Position numbers and translations under genes: made by a program. From positions 1,302,001-1,366,000 of the forward strand of contig JBBMOL010000022.1 in the NCBI GenBank assembly GCA_037954665.1: 64,000 nt of DNA. The letters run 5' to 3'. The notes under the pieces were generated by a model that was not told the DNA's origin, did no database searches, and saw only the letters and a program-made list of their open reading frames with translations. The stretch comes from Laguncularia racemosa (Eukaryota; Streptophyta; Magnoliopsida; Myrtales; Combretaceae). Positions 1 to 12,840 of the stretch are shown piece by piece. How positions within the stretch are numbered: position 1 is the stretch's first letter; each line of letters begins with the position of its first letter.

Positions 1-2055
1 CCATGGAAACAATTCATTCCCTTTTCCTTCCCCCTACTTTCCTCCCTAAGCCAAACAATGGAATTTGAATCTTTTCCCCCCACCTTTTCCTTCCCTCTCC
101 TTTCATTCCCTTCACTTTCCCTCATCCTAAACATAGTGTAAGTGAATTATTTTCGATCAGGAGTTGGAGTAATGTGAAAAAAGGAAAATAACATACGAAT
201 TATTTTCCAAGAGATGAGGAGTAAAAATATTTATATGAAATGGAACATCATTTGTATATCCCTCTTCCATGAATTACTCAAAGCCTGTCCACAAGAATAT
301 GAATTGACTGTCATGCTCAGAGAATCAGAAAACCAACAAATATACATATAAAAGCATTGATTACCCACTGAAGAGAGAGAGAGAGAGAAGCATTTCAGTT
401 TCTTTTTTTTTTTTTTTTGGATGTAAGGTCAGATAAGAAGCATTTCAATTTTGTCAGATGTATTCTTTCAACTCAGTCGCACTGATGTCAGGATCAGGAA
501 TTATTATCATATACCTTCCACCTAAATGAAATTGTGAACATTCTTTAACCAAACCAAAAGGGTCAAAGCACGGAACAACATCACAATCCAGAATGTCTAG
601 CTAAAATCCTCAAGAAGGAATAGTATGTCAAAACATGGCTAATAACAATAACAATCCAAGTAAATGTCCGTTATTACTTGGTGCTAGGCCATAGATTTTG
701 AAAATCACCTATTTGAAACAATCAATATATTTTAGAACATAGTTCTCCTTTTGGTGAGTATGAGGACATACAATAAAAGGACACCCTATATTGAAAGTGT
801 GGATAATGAATGGTAAAGCAGTCTATGATAATTATGCAGATAGGACAAGATACTACTTGCATACATGAACATGTAAAGAAACAATTGGACCAGAAATTAG
901 TGCTACAAAATATATTGCCTTGATTGCACTAAAAGTCAACAACAATTATCAAATGATTTCACATACATGTACATATATAAACCTGCATGTAAATATTGCA
1001 TCCAAATTTGGTGCTCAAATAATTATATGACTCCCAGCTCTATTAAGAACTTTGTGAAACTGGCTAATGTGGCAAAGGGTCTGTCCTAAAACTGCTAAAT
1101 CTCTGCACAGCATCCGCATGCTGAGCAAAATCACAAGACATTAAAACTCTTTTGAAGCATTAGTCCCCAGAAAAGTAGACACAATTCAAGAAGCAATGCA
1201 CATTGCTTGGTGGTGGATGCGAGTAAATAAAAATTTAACAGGTGCAAGCTATAAACACTACCAATAGTGTTCCAATGGAAAAATTTGTAGACGTTAATTT
1301 TTTATTTACTCTTACACTATCCTTAAGCACATCACATGTATTACAACCCTAATGAATTTCTCTCCCAAGTCCATACATGGAAGGTACCGTTAGGACCAAG
1401 AAATTTTTTTTTTTGGGGTTAAATTTAGGGCTAAGAAATTGGCATGTATCCAATTACCAAAAAGAAAAATTAGCATGTATTGTTTAACTTCCATATGACC
1501 AAAATAGAAGCATGCAACACGAAACATGCCACGTACAAGCCAAACCGTATGAGAAAGTATGCAATGGCAGAGTGGCAGCCCCTCTCTAACTTCAAAATTT
1601 TTACAAAGATATGATGTTTTCTTTAAAAATTTATACTTGAGCTAAAATATGAAAATTTACAAACCAACCCTCAAGTGAAATCCCTGTCTGCTACTGATAC
1701 GCAAAGGCACAGATTAAATTAATTGATCAGGAAGATAAAAATGGATGCCTTATAATCGTCAACAGTCTAAAAGAAAATGTGTAATCATCTTAACAAACAT
1801 AAAATAAAATAAAAAGTTTCTCTTTTACTTTTGAGCATTCATCAGGTTCTTCACACTAGATACCGGGATCCAGTATAAAAAACAAAACCAATACAACAAG
1901 TTACAGAAAAAAACTTGGAGACAATAAAGCAAAGTCCAAAACCAGAAACAAGTTCGAAAATATACATTCACACAACAGAGAGACACTGAAATGAAATTGA
2001 AACGAAGCCATGATCCAAAAACAAGAAAATGTTTTCCGAAACACATAGACATTAC
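1..2055. other. Intron or intergenic sequence; no exon recognised
   Basis: AT-rich DNA with pyrimidine-rich stretches at 15-125 and poly-T runs near 400-420. It probably contains the first intron of the minus-strand gene whose exon 1 ends at 2056. I looked for splice-bounded coding stretches on the minus strand and found none I could support. Confidence 0.35.
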
Positions 2056-2438
2056 CAGTTACGAGAAACTCCTCCGTAAAACCACCTGTTTCCTTTATTA
2101 TTTGGAAACCGGTAAGACCGAATAGATTTGATTCCTTGCTTAATTTGGAATAATTCATTTGAAAAAGAAGAATATAAGCTTATCTGGATAAATGAGTTTG
2201 GAATAAATTGATGAAGTAAGGTCCTTAACTGTACTTGTGTAAGATGGTGGAGGCATGGTTTAAGAGAGTGAGGAGAAAGAAAGGAATAATTGAGATGGGT
2301 GTTCGGTGGCTGTGGTGGTGGTGGTGGTGGTGGTAATGATGGGGGCTTGGAGAGAGATGTGAAGTGAGAGTGATGGTGGGGGAGTTTGGTGGTGGTTAAG
2401 GAAGAGCGTTTGAGGGAGTGAGAGAAGAGCCTATGCAT
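2056..2438 (-). CDS. First exon of a probable organelle-targeted protein (partial gene)
   Basis: An ATG at 2438 opens 127 codons on the minus strand, followed by an in-frame AACTG|GTAAT donor at 2056/2055, so the exon ends in phase 2 and the gene continues to the left. The N-terminus is rich in Ser, Arg, His, Leu and Thr with almost no acidic residues and has a run of seven prolines near residue 39. This fits a mitochondrial or plastid transit peptide with a low-complexity linker. Acidic residues appear only after about residue 94. I cannot recognise the family; no conserved domain lies in this exon. I found no convincing second exon between 1 and 2055, so the first intron is probably longer than the window allows. 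The polyproline stretch and the clean donor argue against a chance ORF. Confidence 0.55.
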
Positions 2439-2650
2439 TGTTCTTTTCTTTTTCAGCTTGTGAGTTTTGGCGAAGGTTTGTGGGCTGGTGGTTTTCGTGT
2501 AGCCCTGCTATTGTGCTTTTCGGTTAGGGAAGCAAGGAAACATGGTTTTTGATTTTGAAGAAAGGGTGTTTCCCTTTATTCCACTGAAAGGTAATTCGCA
2601 AGGAAATTAAGAAACGGAGAAAAATGGTGGAAATATTTTGATTTAAATAG
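2439..2650 (-). promoter_or_regulatory. Likely 5' UTR and core promoter of the minus-strand gene
   Basis: Read on the minus strand, CTATTTAAAT (2650-2641) lies about 200 bases upstream of the ATG at 2438 and could be a TATA-like element. The stretch in between is less AT-rich than its surroundings and ends AAGAACA just before the ATG. The transcription start cannot be fixed from sequence alone. Confidence 0.25.
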
Positions 2651-2750
2651 AAAAAAAAGAAGAAGAAAATCCTTGGTTAGTTAAAATTTCCACTTTTGTG
2701 ATAATTACCGTTGGAATGAGTTTAAAGTTATAACATCTATGTTTACTATA

Positions 2751-2774
2751 TAATAATAATAATAATAATAATAA
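2751..2774. repeat. (TAA)n microsatellite
   Basis: Eight consecutive TAA units in non-coding, AT-rich DNA upstream of the minus-strand gene. Confidence 0.9.
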
Positions 2775-3379
2775 AGTCTAGTAAATAATTTTTTTAATTT
2801 CATTTCTTTTATACGAATTAAATCAAATATTAAAAATGGAAAAGTACGTTTCTATATCCCTTATTTCCTTTTTATATATACAAACAAAGAAAGCAAATCA
2901 CATTTCTGCAAGGTGCGATGCATCTAAAAAAGTTAAGACGTGTATTTACTTATTCCAGCCGTTCATTTATTACTTGCTCAAGGAGTCATACCGGAGAAAA
3001 GTATCAGCAATTTTCTTATTTTATGTTTTGGGCCATGGAATGAATATATGGATTAAAAATTCAAGAAAGTTGGTGGAATTGATATAGTAATAATAAAATT
3101 ATAGTTTTTTAAAATATAAAAAAGTAAAAAAAATATTTATTATATTATTTAGTTATTATTACAACAAAATGGTCTAGAAAATAAATTTAAATAAGGGGGA
3201 CAATACAATAATTTTACCGCTAAATATTGTAATTTTTAAATTAATTGTGTAATTTATTTGAATTGCATATTAAGCGAAGGACTTGTAAATATGGTCCTCT
3301 CCTTAGTAAGATGCATGTAGGACAAATTCAAGGTGAGTTTCATAAAACCTAAACGTAGTTTGATATTTGTAAAGCTTTT

Positions 3380-4110
3380 CAAAACCCAATTATAAACCTT
3401 ATAAAATTTTAAAATAAGATCCAAAACATATTCCAAACTCTATAGGGAAATTGCTCATAAGGCAATTACCTATTTTTAAACAACTAGTAGTATTAGTATG
3501 ATTATTTTATTATGTTTTATCAAGTTTGAGTTCTTATTAGGTACTATTTAAGTCTTAAAACCTAATTAACTTATAAGGTTTTGAAATAAGATCTAAAACC
3601 TATCTCAAAACCCTATAAAGAAACTATTAGAATAAGCAGATCAGGTTCCTTACAAGGACACGTCGAATTACATCCCTACTCCTACCCACACAAGAAATAA
3701 CCTAGTCTATAAGTTCAACACATAACATTAATATAAGAGCCTCTCTAACTTAATTCAAAACCCTATAAGGTTTTTGAAACATGATTCAACACCTATCCTA
3801 AAAACCCTATAGAGTAACTATGAGATTAAGCGAGTTAAGTTCCTTATAAGGACCTACCTAATTACAACCTAGTCTACAAATTTAACACATAGCATTAACA
3901 TAAGACCCTCTCCCAAAAACCTAATTCAAAACCCTATAAGGTTTTTGAAACGAGATCTAAAACTCATTCCAAAACTCTATAGAGTAACTGTCAGCTTAAG
4001 TAGGCTAGGTTTCTTGTAAGGACTTGCTCGATTACATCCCTAATCCTCCCTACACAACAAATAACGTAGTCTACAAATTCAACACATAGCATTAACATAA
4101 GAGCCTCTCT
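3380..4110. repeat. Degenerate tandem array, about four units of 170-190 bp
   Basis: A phrase resembling ACCCTATAAGGTTTTTGAAA followed by a TCTAAAACC-like stretch recurs near 3396, 3570, 3762 and 3932. The spacings are about 172, 192 and 171 bases. Each unit also repeats a variant of TTCCTTATAAGGAC and a tail containing TTCAACACATAGCATTAA. The first unit is the most diverged. No ORF runs through the array. The unit length is in the range of plant satellite monomers, but four units are too few to call a satellite. Confidence 0.65.
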
Positions 4111-7100
4111 CTTTATTTGTCTTCCCTTTTTAAATTTAACCCTTATAGTGCTTCGAATCCATCAATCTCTTGTGGGGTGTAAGGGGGTAATAATTTTTTA
4201 TTAAAGAAAAAAAAATAGTTTGGCAATTACTTAGCCTGAAAGGGGCTAGTCAGCCAACTTTGTTTAAAGGAGAAGCCAACTAGTCGCCTAAGACCGGTTA
4301 TTATAAAAAAATGCCTATAATAATAATAATAATAACAACAACACTAGCAATAATAACAATGCTAAATAATAATCATAATGATGTGTGTGTATGTGTATAT
4401 AATGAATATGTTGATCATGGTCATGATTATGAAAAGAACAAATAAGGAAATATTTAAATATGTACATATATAGATAAATAAAGTAATTAAAATTAATATA
4501 ATAAATAAGTAGATAGTTCTAAAGTTTAAAATATATATGAATGGATAGATTAAAACTTAGTTTTAGGTTTTAATTTAGAAGAGATTTAACTGCAATTTTA
4601 GGAGTTTCCAAAAGAGTTCTTTATAGATATTGGTCATAATCATAGTTTTATTTAAGTATTCATATATGTGATATCTATATGTGTATATGTTGAATCAAGG
4701 CTCAATAATTATTTGTGCTTCAGTTATTATGGTTGCTCAAGAGTAAGGTATATAAGTAGGTATTCAAACCCTGGTTAAGGATAGTCCATTAAATTCATGG
4801 TCCTATTCTCAATGAAATTGTAAAATTCATACTCTTTATTGATGTAGTAGATGGGCTCTTACGGAAACAAATGAGCCATTAAAATCTTGTAACTATAGAT
4901 AAGAAATATGTAGTACTTTAAAATGTTAAAAATTGTACAAAAAAAATCAAACCAAAAAATGTAAAGCACCTTTAAATCTAAGCAATGGATACAAAAAAAA
5001 TCTCCATAGATGAAATTGATAATAGGAATAAAATTGGAAGCAAAATATCATATTACTTTTGAATGAACACACTTACAATTTGTTCATTTGACCGTATTAA
5101 ATAAAGAGGGAATTGAATTACAATTTAATAAAAATTGAATAGAGGTGTAATCATTATTACATGTTTATTATATTGTTTAGTTGATGTAAAACAATATAGA
5201 GTATTATTATATTGGAATAAAACCAAAATATCAATTATACCATTATCATAAATAATAAAACTAAAGTGGTGTAACTTACAAGAGCAAAATATTTATAACA
5301 AACATAATGAATGAACCACTGAATAGCAATTCATGAATTGAGGTCATGGATTATTATTAAATATTTTAAATAAGAGGAATTTATTGGGAACAACTATTCA
5401 TTGTCTAAAATTGAAATAAAAACCGTAATAACAACTTTTTATTGAATATGGGGGAGTGAAATGACTATTCTCCCCAAACGAACATGTAATTAGTAAAAAA
5501 ATATCAAAGGTAAAGAGAGTTTAGAGCATATCTATATATCTATTTTTTTTTCTTTCTGACCTAATGAATGTAAAGCTTCTATGATTATAGATGAGTAAAA
5601 TGATCCTTACAATTTGAATGTTCAATTTTTTTCACACCCTATATTTCACATTTAAGCACTCAAATTTTTTGTCACCTTATTCAATTTCCTTTGCAAACCA
5701 TTTCCATAATCCACTTATTTCTTCTTCTATAACTAAGTTCTCACATCCAATTTCACTCATCTGAAGAATGAAGGCTATAATATGTCGTCAATAATAATTC
5801 CAAAAAAAAAAAAATATTTTGGTGTGACAAAGTAATGTTATAAAGGCTACATTGCCACCTAGTTATGGAAGCTAGATATAGAGACATGACAATTGCAGAT
5901 ATTGCAACAATTTGTGACCTTTTATTTATTTTACGTGAGAAAGTCATATCATCTCAGTCTCACTAAGGCTATGACTTGTAACCTTTATTTTTTTAGCACA
6001 AGCATCATGTTGTAGCAACTTTTTTTTTTCTTTTCTTTATTTGGACTTGGCAGGTATTGGTGTTAGGATTTAGGACTCAAGATTGACCTCAACCTCATCT
6101 TGAACTCATCAGTTGTGAAGCAGGCTTGGTTCTTAGACTTGGCGAATTAGGTTAGGGTCAAGCCTAACTAACTTATACGTCTAATTGGTAATGTTTGTAG
6201 CTAGTAATTAAGGATAATGCACCAACACCACAATGTCTAGAAGGGATAACGCAGAGGTGTTTAGGGTTTGAAATAATGATAAATATGGTGCTTTAATCGA
6301 CAAAGTTAGTATTGGAAGCTTGTCTCTTGGGGTAGTAGACTTTATGGTGTTAGAGTGGTAGAGGAAGCCATGTGTGTTACAGTTTAGTAGGATGTTGATG
6401 TGGGACTAACTACCCATACGTGTTGAGCTAGCCAAAAAAAGAGCTTTCAAGTTTCAAGCCAGTTTCCCTTTTTTTTTTTTTTGGTTTTTTGCCTTTTATT
6501 TTGTAATTTTTTTTAATTTTATAATTTGATTAAATCTATCTCATAGTATTATTTTATTAAATTAACTATTGTAGACCAATGATAAGTAGATACATGTCTC
6601 CTTACTAATATTAAATAAATTGATTCAACATAGGTTATGTGTTTATTTAAAAAAAAAAAACACAGGCCATTACTTTACAAAAACACCAAAACACATAATA
6701 TTTTTATAATTTTCCCAATTTAATCGCTATTGTTTTTGAGAGACTTTATGGAACTTTGGAGTCAAGAAGAAAAACTATCAACTAGGGGTTCACTAATATT
6801 CGTGGAAATCAATAACTACCAGTTAGTAAACTTGAAAGAAAATTCAAATTCTCACATAATACAATGAAATAGAATTGAGAATAGAATGATAGTTCCAATC
6901 CTTTGTTTGGTAATAGCCTTGGAATCATGGTCCGATTTTAGTAATTTGTTTGATTTGAACGTATCCGTAACGGAATGGAATGAGTATAAATTCATATTTA
7001 TCAAATGTATCCTCTTAAAGATGTATAAGTACAATATATTGAATATGCATATTACGAAATGGGTTTTAGTAGTGATGTAATAAATCTAATGTAATAGTGA

Positions 7101-9594
7101 CATACATCACCTAATGTCATCCATCATACATACTATATGATATATATAAATATAACATTGCTATACAATTACATGTTATTAAGTATGTCTTTAATATATG
7201 ATGTAGGGATGCGTATATGATGTATTTTGTTCTATTTATAACATATAGATCCTCTATATATATACACATATAAATCGTCTATAATGTAGAAATAATGCTA
7301 AATAATGTATAATTTAGAAATTTTTTGTATAAATGCTTTACATAAAAATATATTTAATTTATTTACGAAAAATTATCAAAACATAACTAAAGCTGAGAAT
7401 GCGGGACAAATTCGGTAGACTAACCCACCCAACTTGCAAATTTTTTATTGAAGCGGCCCGCCTCACGTGACTTGCGGTTCTTAAGCAGGACAGGGGCGGC
7501 GAGCCACCTCTAGGCAGAGGTGGTGAAACCATAGAGAGAGTCAACCTAATTTATTCCAGTCTCTTAAGCAGGTTCCTGTTTCTCATAATCGTTTTTGTGG
7601 ATTCTTCGGGCATGCAATGCACGTAATATAAAATAGCTCTGTGGAAGTGGTGTGTTGGGCTTACAAAGGGAGACCAGACACCCGAATGCTTGTAATGTAA
7701 AAATATGCGTCATATCTAACAACGAAGAGTCAATGCATGCAGTCGGTTCTTCCAGAATCCTACACGCTCCTCGTCCAAGGGTCTAGAATGTTTGCTACAA
7801 ACACTGATTCCCCATGCTGTTCATCAAGACAATCCTATATCCCACCTTGAACAGCCTTGGTCCAGAATGTCTGGAATTATTCCTTGAATATCTTGGAATG
7901 ATGCTACTACTGTTTGAAAAATAACTTCCAAAATCTATTTTGTATCGTATGGTGCCTTGCAATATCCTCACATCACCAACATATCTACGATACATTTCAA
8001 GACGACCGTGCTTGCTCGACTCACCTCATTTCCAAATATTGCTTAAAGAGCAATTCAAAGTGTTGGGCTTGATTTGAAAAATGCCGACCATTCATTCCTC
8101 TTTGAGGCTTGCTTAAAAATATGGCTCAATTTTCGGGATTGAACTTGATTAATTTTCTCGTTTTATTTTCTTTCTTTTTTTTTTCTTGGATATTTTTCTT
8201 CAATTTTTAACACTTTTATCGTGTTTTATCTGAATAAATATATTTAATAATATTATTTCATAAAATTAAATATTATGAGCCCATTAAAGGCTGACATGTA
8301 TCACTAGTTAATATTAACAGATAATCATGAAACTTATGCCATGTGTTTATTAAAACATAAGATACTTGTTAGCAGAACTCCAAGATGTAGGTCATGCTTT
8401 ATTATTATTATTATTAACAATTTTCTTATATTTTAACACATGCAAATAAAATACAGCATTTAATATATCATAATTAATTTTAATACAGACATACTATATG
8501 CAGTATAAAGATATATACACATAGATTATATATAGTATTGTGAACAATATATAAGACGTAATATATAAAACATTATAATTACACCACAGTATTTAATATG
8601 GTAATATATACGATCTATTTACAGAAAAATAATATTTGATAGATATATACACTATATATTTTTTTATTTTACAAATGCTTTAAATATACAATAAAGTATA
8701 TATACAATATACTTTAATTGTTAATAGTATACATATGGTTAAAAATGTAATTTCATTTTCAAAGTTGGAATTGATTCCCTTTCTTAAGTTTAAGAATTGA
8801 AATCCTACTCCAATAAAATTCTTGGATTCTAAAAAAAAAAAAACTAATTCCAACTTTTAAAGTCATATTTCAAATATATAATACAATTTGGAATTACAAT
8901 TCTATTTTTGAACTGATTTGCATATCATATGCAGCATAGGAGAATAGGTATTACCCTTAAAAAGTCCAACATGAACAAATACATTAGAAGATTTGTGACG
9001 TTCAAATCTTGACACGGTATCGATTTATGGGGGTTAGACATGTTGGAATCATACACGTGAACTCAATAGAACAAAAAAAGTTTATTTTTCATTAGATAAA
9101 TTATATTGATTACTCTTGTAAACTTTGTAAATTACATTGACACTTTACTTTTTCAAAATACAATATTTATTCTCTTATTTTTACCTACATGTATGCTGAG
9201 GTGACATAAAAGCTAACATGTCATTATCATGTTATTGCCATATAATAATAAAATAATAATAATAATAAATTAAAATAATAAATAAATTAAAAAAATACTA
9301 AAAAAATTTATAAAGCACATAGGCAAAAAATATATCAATTATATTAATAAAAAATAAAAAGAGAGAAAAAAAGAGTTGTATGTATATATGTGCTCGTATG
9401 TATATTATATATGATATATATTCTTTAAAATATTTTTCTATATTTTCTTTTTTTTTTCAAATTTATTTATTTATTTTTACTATTTTAGTTAATTATTATA
9501 TATAAATTTAAATAAAATATATTATTAGCACTAATGTAGCAATGATATAGTAATAATACATCAGTTTTTATATCACATCAACTTATATGTAGGC
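4111..9594. other. AT-rich intergenic DNA without recognisable genes
   Basis: Long stretch with frequent stops in all frames and simple repeats such as TAA/ATA runs near 4318 and 8401. A slightly GC-richer patch at 7380-7560 and a patch at 7640-8030 look like old transposon debris, but I cannot assign a family. All short ORFs here lack composition or motif support. Confidence 0.6.
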
Positions 9595-9603
9595 AAAAAC
9601 AGG

Positions 9604-10496
9604 GGCAACACTCTTAAATATTTTTTTTTTTAATTTTGAAATATAGTACCCACAAAAATTATTTTAAAAATAGGTTTCGAAGATGCAAATTTAGTTTGCT
9701 ACTTTTTTTTTTTGCCTAAAATTTGCAAAATTAAAAGTGCAGACGCCATCTACGTCTTTAGTACAATTTGTAGCAATTTACCTGAAGGCGCAAATGACAT
9801 TTGTTTCTATACCTTTTGTAGTAATTTGCTTGAAGGCGCAAATGATTTTTGCACCTTTAGTGTAATTTTCTTAATACACTTTGGCACTTGGAAACATAAC
9901 AATTTTATTATTATAAAAATACCAAACAATAATGCATTTGGTCTTAGCAATACTTAAATTAGTCTTTTTTGATATATTATGAGCTCTATAACTTTAAACA
10001 AGTAAAAAGTTATGGCCTTTCAAAACTAAAAAAAAAAAATTGAAATTGATGTGATTTACTTTTCTAACTTTAAAAGGTCATAATTTTTTGCTCGTTTAGA
10101 GTTCAGAGCCTATAATACATCAACAAAGGCTAATTTAAGTATATTATAGTTAGGACTAAATTGTGTTACTATTTGGCATTTTTGTAAGGATCAATTTGCT
10201 ACGTTTCCATATACTAAAGTGTAAAAAAAAAAAAAAAAGAGTTACATAAAAGATGTAGACATCGTTCATGTGCTTTAAGAAAATTGCTAGAAGGCGCAAA
10301 CGACATTCGTGCCTCCTCATCTTTAGTACAAATTGTACTAAAGACACATATTTGGTTTGTATCTTCAGTTTTGCAAATTTTGGAAAATAAGAAATCGCAA
10401 ATCATGTCATGTCTTCGAAGTCTATTTTTAAAATAATTTTTACAAATACTATATTTTGGATTTTTTTTGAAATAACAATATTTAGGAGTGTTTCCC
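9604..10496. mobile_element. Foldback (long inverted repeat) element, MULE-like MITE
   Basis: The two halves are imperfect reverse complements over nearly the full 893 bases. Left-arm stretches 9604-9690 and 9870-9970 match the complement of 10405-10496 and 10130-10225, and the symmetry centre is near 10040. The element is bounded by aaaaacagg (9595-9603) and aaaaatagg (10497-10505), a 9-bp target-site duplication with one mismatch. A 9-bp TSD with long terminal inverted repeats is typical of Mutator-like elements. It encodes no transposase: the ORFs on either strand mirror each other and are by-products of the symmetry. Class assignment beyond 'foldback, 9-bp TSD' is inference. Confidence 0.72.
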
Positions 10497-11297
10497 AAAA
10501 ATAGGAAAGTAAATATTATAGTTTGAAAAAATGAGATACTAATATAATTTATAAAATTTATAGGGATTATCAATATAATTTACCTTTTAATGTAGATTGT
10601 ACTATTGTTTTACCAAAAAAAAAAAAAAAACCCTTTGGTAGCATTAAGTTTTCCATATTTCGTGGTATTAGATTAGACAAAAAATTCTATCATTCGTTTG
10701 GTTTGAAAAATTGGTTTAAGTAGTGGACAAAAAAAGTGTTGAAATATTAAAATTTATTTTGATGATGATGCTAGTTTATTAATACTAGTTTTTATATTAT
10801 CATTTATTATATTGAGGATATTATTTAATTTATTTACTATCAAATTTGCAATATTCATCAAAGTATTGTAATTTAATTAAAATTATAGTTATTAAATATT
10901 AAGGCAATTTATTGTAATTTAATATATATTAATTTATTATAATATTAACATAATTAATATTACTTTTATTAAATATAATTTATATTTTTTATGACAATTA
11001 TTAAATATTATTAATATAATATTTATAATGTGTTATATTATTAAATATAACACAAATTATTATATTCTTTAATATAAATTATTATTTTTTTCAATCAATG
11101 AATTTATATTTATTATTTTATATAATTCATTTAATTATATATATTAAATAATCTCTTCAAATTATTTTTTATAATATTAAAAATATAATTAAATAATCAT
11201 AATATTATGCAAAAGGTATATTATCAAAAATACCATACGATTTCAAATAATAGATAAAATAAAAATTTTTATCTTATATTAAATATATCAAATGTAG

Positions 11298-11326
<29 letters not shown>
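11298..11326. repeat. (TA)n microsatellite upstream of the mTERF gene
   Basis: About 14 TA units, 160 bases before the mTERF start codon. It lies at the boundary between very AT-rich DNA and the gene's more balanced leader, so it could serve as or mask the TATA region. Confidence 0.85.
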
Positions 11327-11329
<3 letters not shown>

Positions 11330-11485
11330 TTTGTACACTGTACTAAACGCTTTCTTTTCGTGTATTCATGGGCCTGTACAAAACACTCCTTCGCTTAGGC
11401 AGCTATTTCTTCCGTCCGCTTATCAAACTGAATCCATGTGTTTCTTGATCCCAAAACAGGCGGCATCCCTTAGTCCGCAGTCACT

Positions 11486-12840
11486 ATGGCAATTAAAACT
11501 CTCACAAGTTCAGCTCCCTTAATCATGCGCAACATCACCAACACAATCAAACAACCAAAACCAGCAACGTTCACTTTCGCATTCCACAAGACCCAAAATT
11601 TTTCCTCCCAAACCCACTACGGAAACCTCATTTTCCTCACAAATCTCTTACGAAGGTATGGTTTTTCCTCCCACGAAACCTCCAATTTCCTCAATAGCAA
11701 TCAGTTTTCAGTACTAAATTTGACCTTAAAAGAGTTAGAGAACTCTCTTAGTGTTATATCTTCATTCAATATCCCTAAGGAACATGTAAGTTCTATGTTA
11801 TGTCAATGTCCTAAGGTATTGGAATTTGAGTTTATTAATAAGTGGAAACATGCTTTGTTAGAATGTGGATTAAAGGGTGTTTCTTGGAATCTAGTTGTGA
11901 ATTTGATAGTTTTGTTTAGAAAGTTGGAGATTGACCCAAATGGATTTTGTAGGATTGCTGGGTTTTTGAGAGGTTTTGGGATTGAAGATGAAACTTTATG
12001 TAAGGTTTTAGAGGGTTTTCCTAGAATTGTTAATATGGAGGAGAGTGAAATAGTCGTGGTAATTGAGTTCTTGGAAGGGGCTGGATTAGCTAAGAGTGAA
12101 TTAACCGGATTTTGTGTATATTTCCAGAGATTGTGGGGTTTAATGTGGAGTATAGACTGAGACGCTTGTTGGATGAGTTTAGGAAGTTGGGTTTTGATGA
12201 TAATTTGGTTAGAGAAGAGATTGTTAGGGAGCCGAGGATTCTTGCAATGGAATTAGGGGAGCTCTCGCGGTGTTTGGAGTTTTTATGGTCTTTGAAATGC
12301 CGTGAATCAATTAGAGGGAAGATTTTTAGCGGAGGGGATATTAGAGCTGGATTTGAAGTAAAAAGGAGAGTTGATTTCTTATGCAGTTATGGGTTGATTC
12401 GTAGAGAGGCTTTCGAGGTGCTGTGGAAAGAACCACGATTGATTATATATGATATAGAGGAATTAGAGAAGAAGATTGAGTTTTTGCTGCATGAGATGAA
12501 ATTTGATATCGAGTGTGTGGTTGACTTGCCCAAATATTTGGGGGTGAATTTCGAGAAACGGATAGTTCCTAGATATAACGTGATAAAGCATTTAAAAACA
12601 AAAGGTGGAATTGGTTTTCCCATTGGGTTGAGAGATATTATAGGGCCAAATAGGCTTAAGTTCTACAACTTATACGTCAAGCCATATCCTGAGTGTGTGA
12701 GAATATTTGAAAGCCATGCTGGTGCCAAAACCAGAAAGCGGCATCCTGTTGGAATGTGGAAGCTTTTCAAGCCAAACAAGCATCCAGAAACTACTGATGA
12801 TGTGAAAAACATTAGGTACTTCATGGAACCAAAAATTTAA
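11486..12840 (+). CDS. mTERF-family protein (mitochondrial transcription termination factor-like), frameshifted
   Basis: mTERF proteins are helical-repeat nucleic-acid-binding proteins; in plants they act in mitochondria or plastids on transcription or intron splicing. The ATG at 11486 is followed by G (a good plant context) and starts a basic, hydroxyl-rich presequence of about 45 residues. Repeats with the mTERF signature follow: a Pro near the start of each motif (QCPKVLEF, GFPRIVNM, YFPEIVGF, REPRIL, KEPRLIIY, DLPKYLGVN) with Leu/Ile-rich helices. The C-terminus ends FYNLYVKPYPEC, RHPVGMWKLF and a TAA. The frame changes at about 12121-12126: the first frame gives YFQR and stops at 12158, the other gives FPEIVGF and runs to 12840. 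One C seems to be missing in TTTCCAGAG. Ignoring it, about 451 residues fit the family's usual length in a single exon. The closest match I can suggest is the mTERF15 type; that is recollection, not a search. It may be a pseudogene or an assembly error. Confidence 0.85.

Noticed and set aside
3380..4110. CRISPR-like array
   Set aside because: Repeats are 170-190 bp with similar 'spacers' and the genome is plant nuclear; it is a decayed tandem repeat.
9712..10573. ORFs of 81 and 119 codons sharing peptide motifs
   Set aside because: They lie in the two arms of the foldback element and mirror each other; no transposase similarity.
11325..11522. 65-codon ORF overlapping the mTERF start
   Set aside because: It begins in the (TA)n tract, ends inside the mTERF CDS in another frame and has no similarity; at most an upstream ORF if transcription starts that early.
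12112..12840. Independent second gene starting in the middle of mTERF
   Set aside because: The presumed start is TTG, not ATG, and the product completes the mTERF repeat order of the upstream frame; one frameshifted gene explains both.
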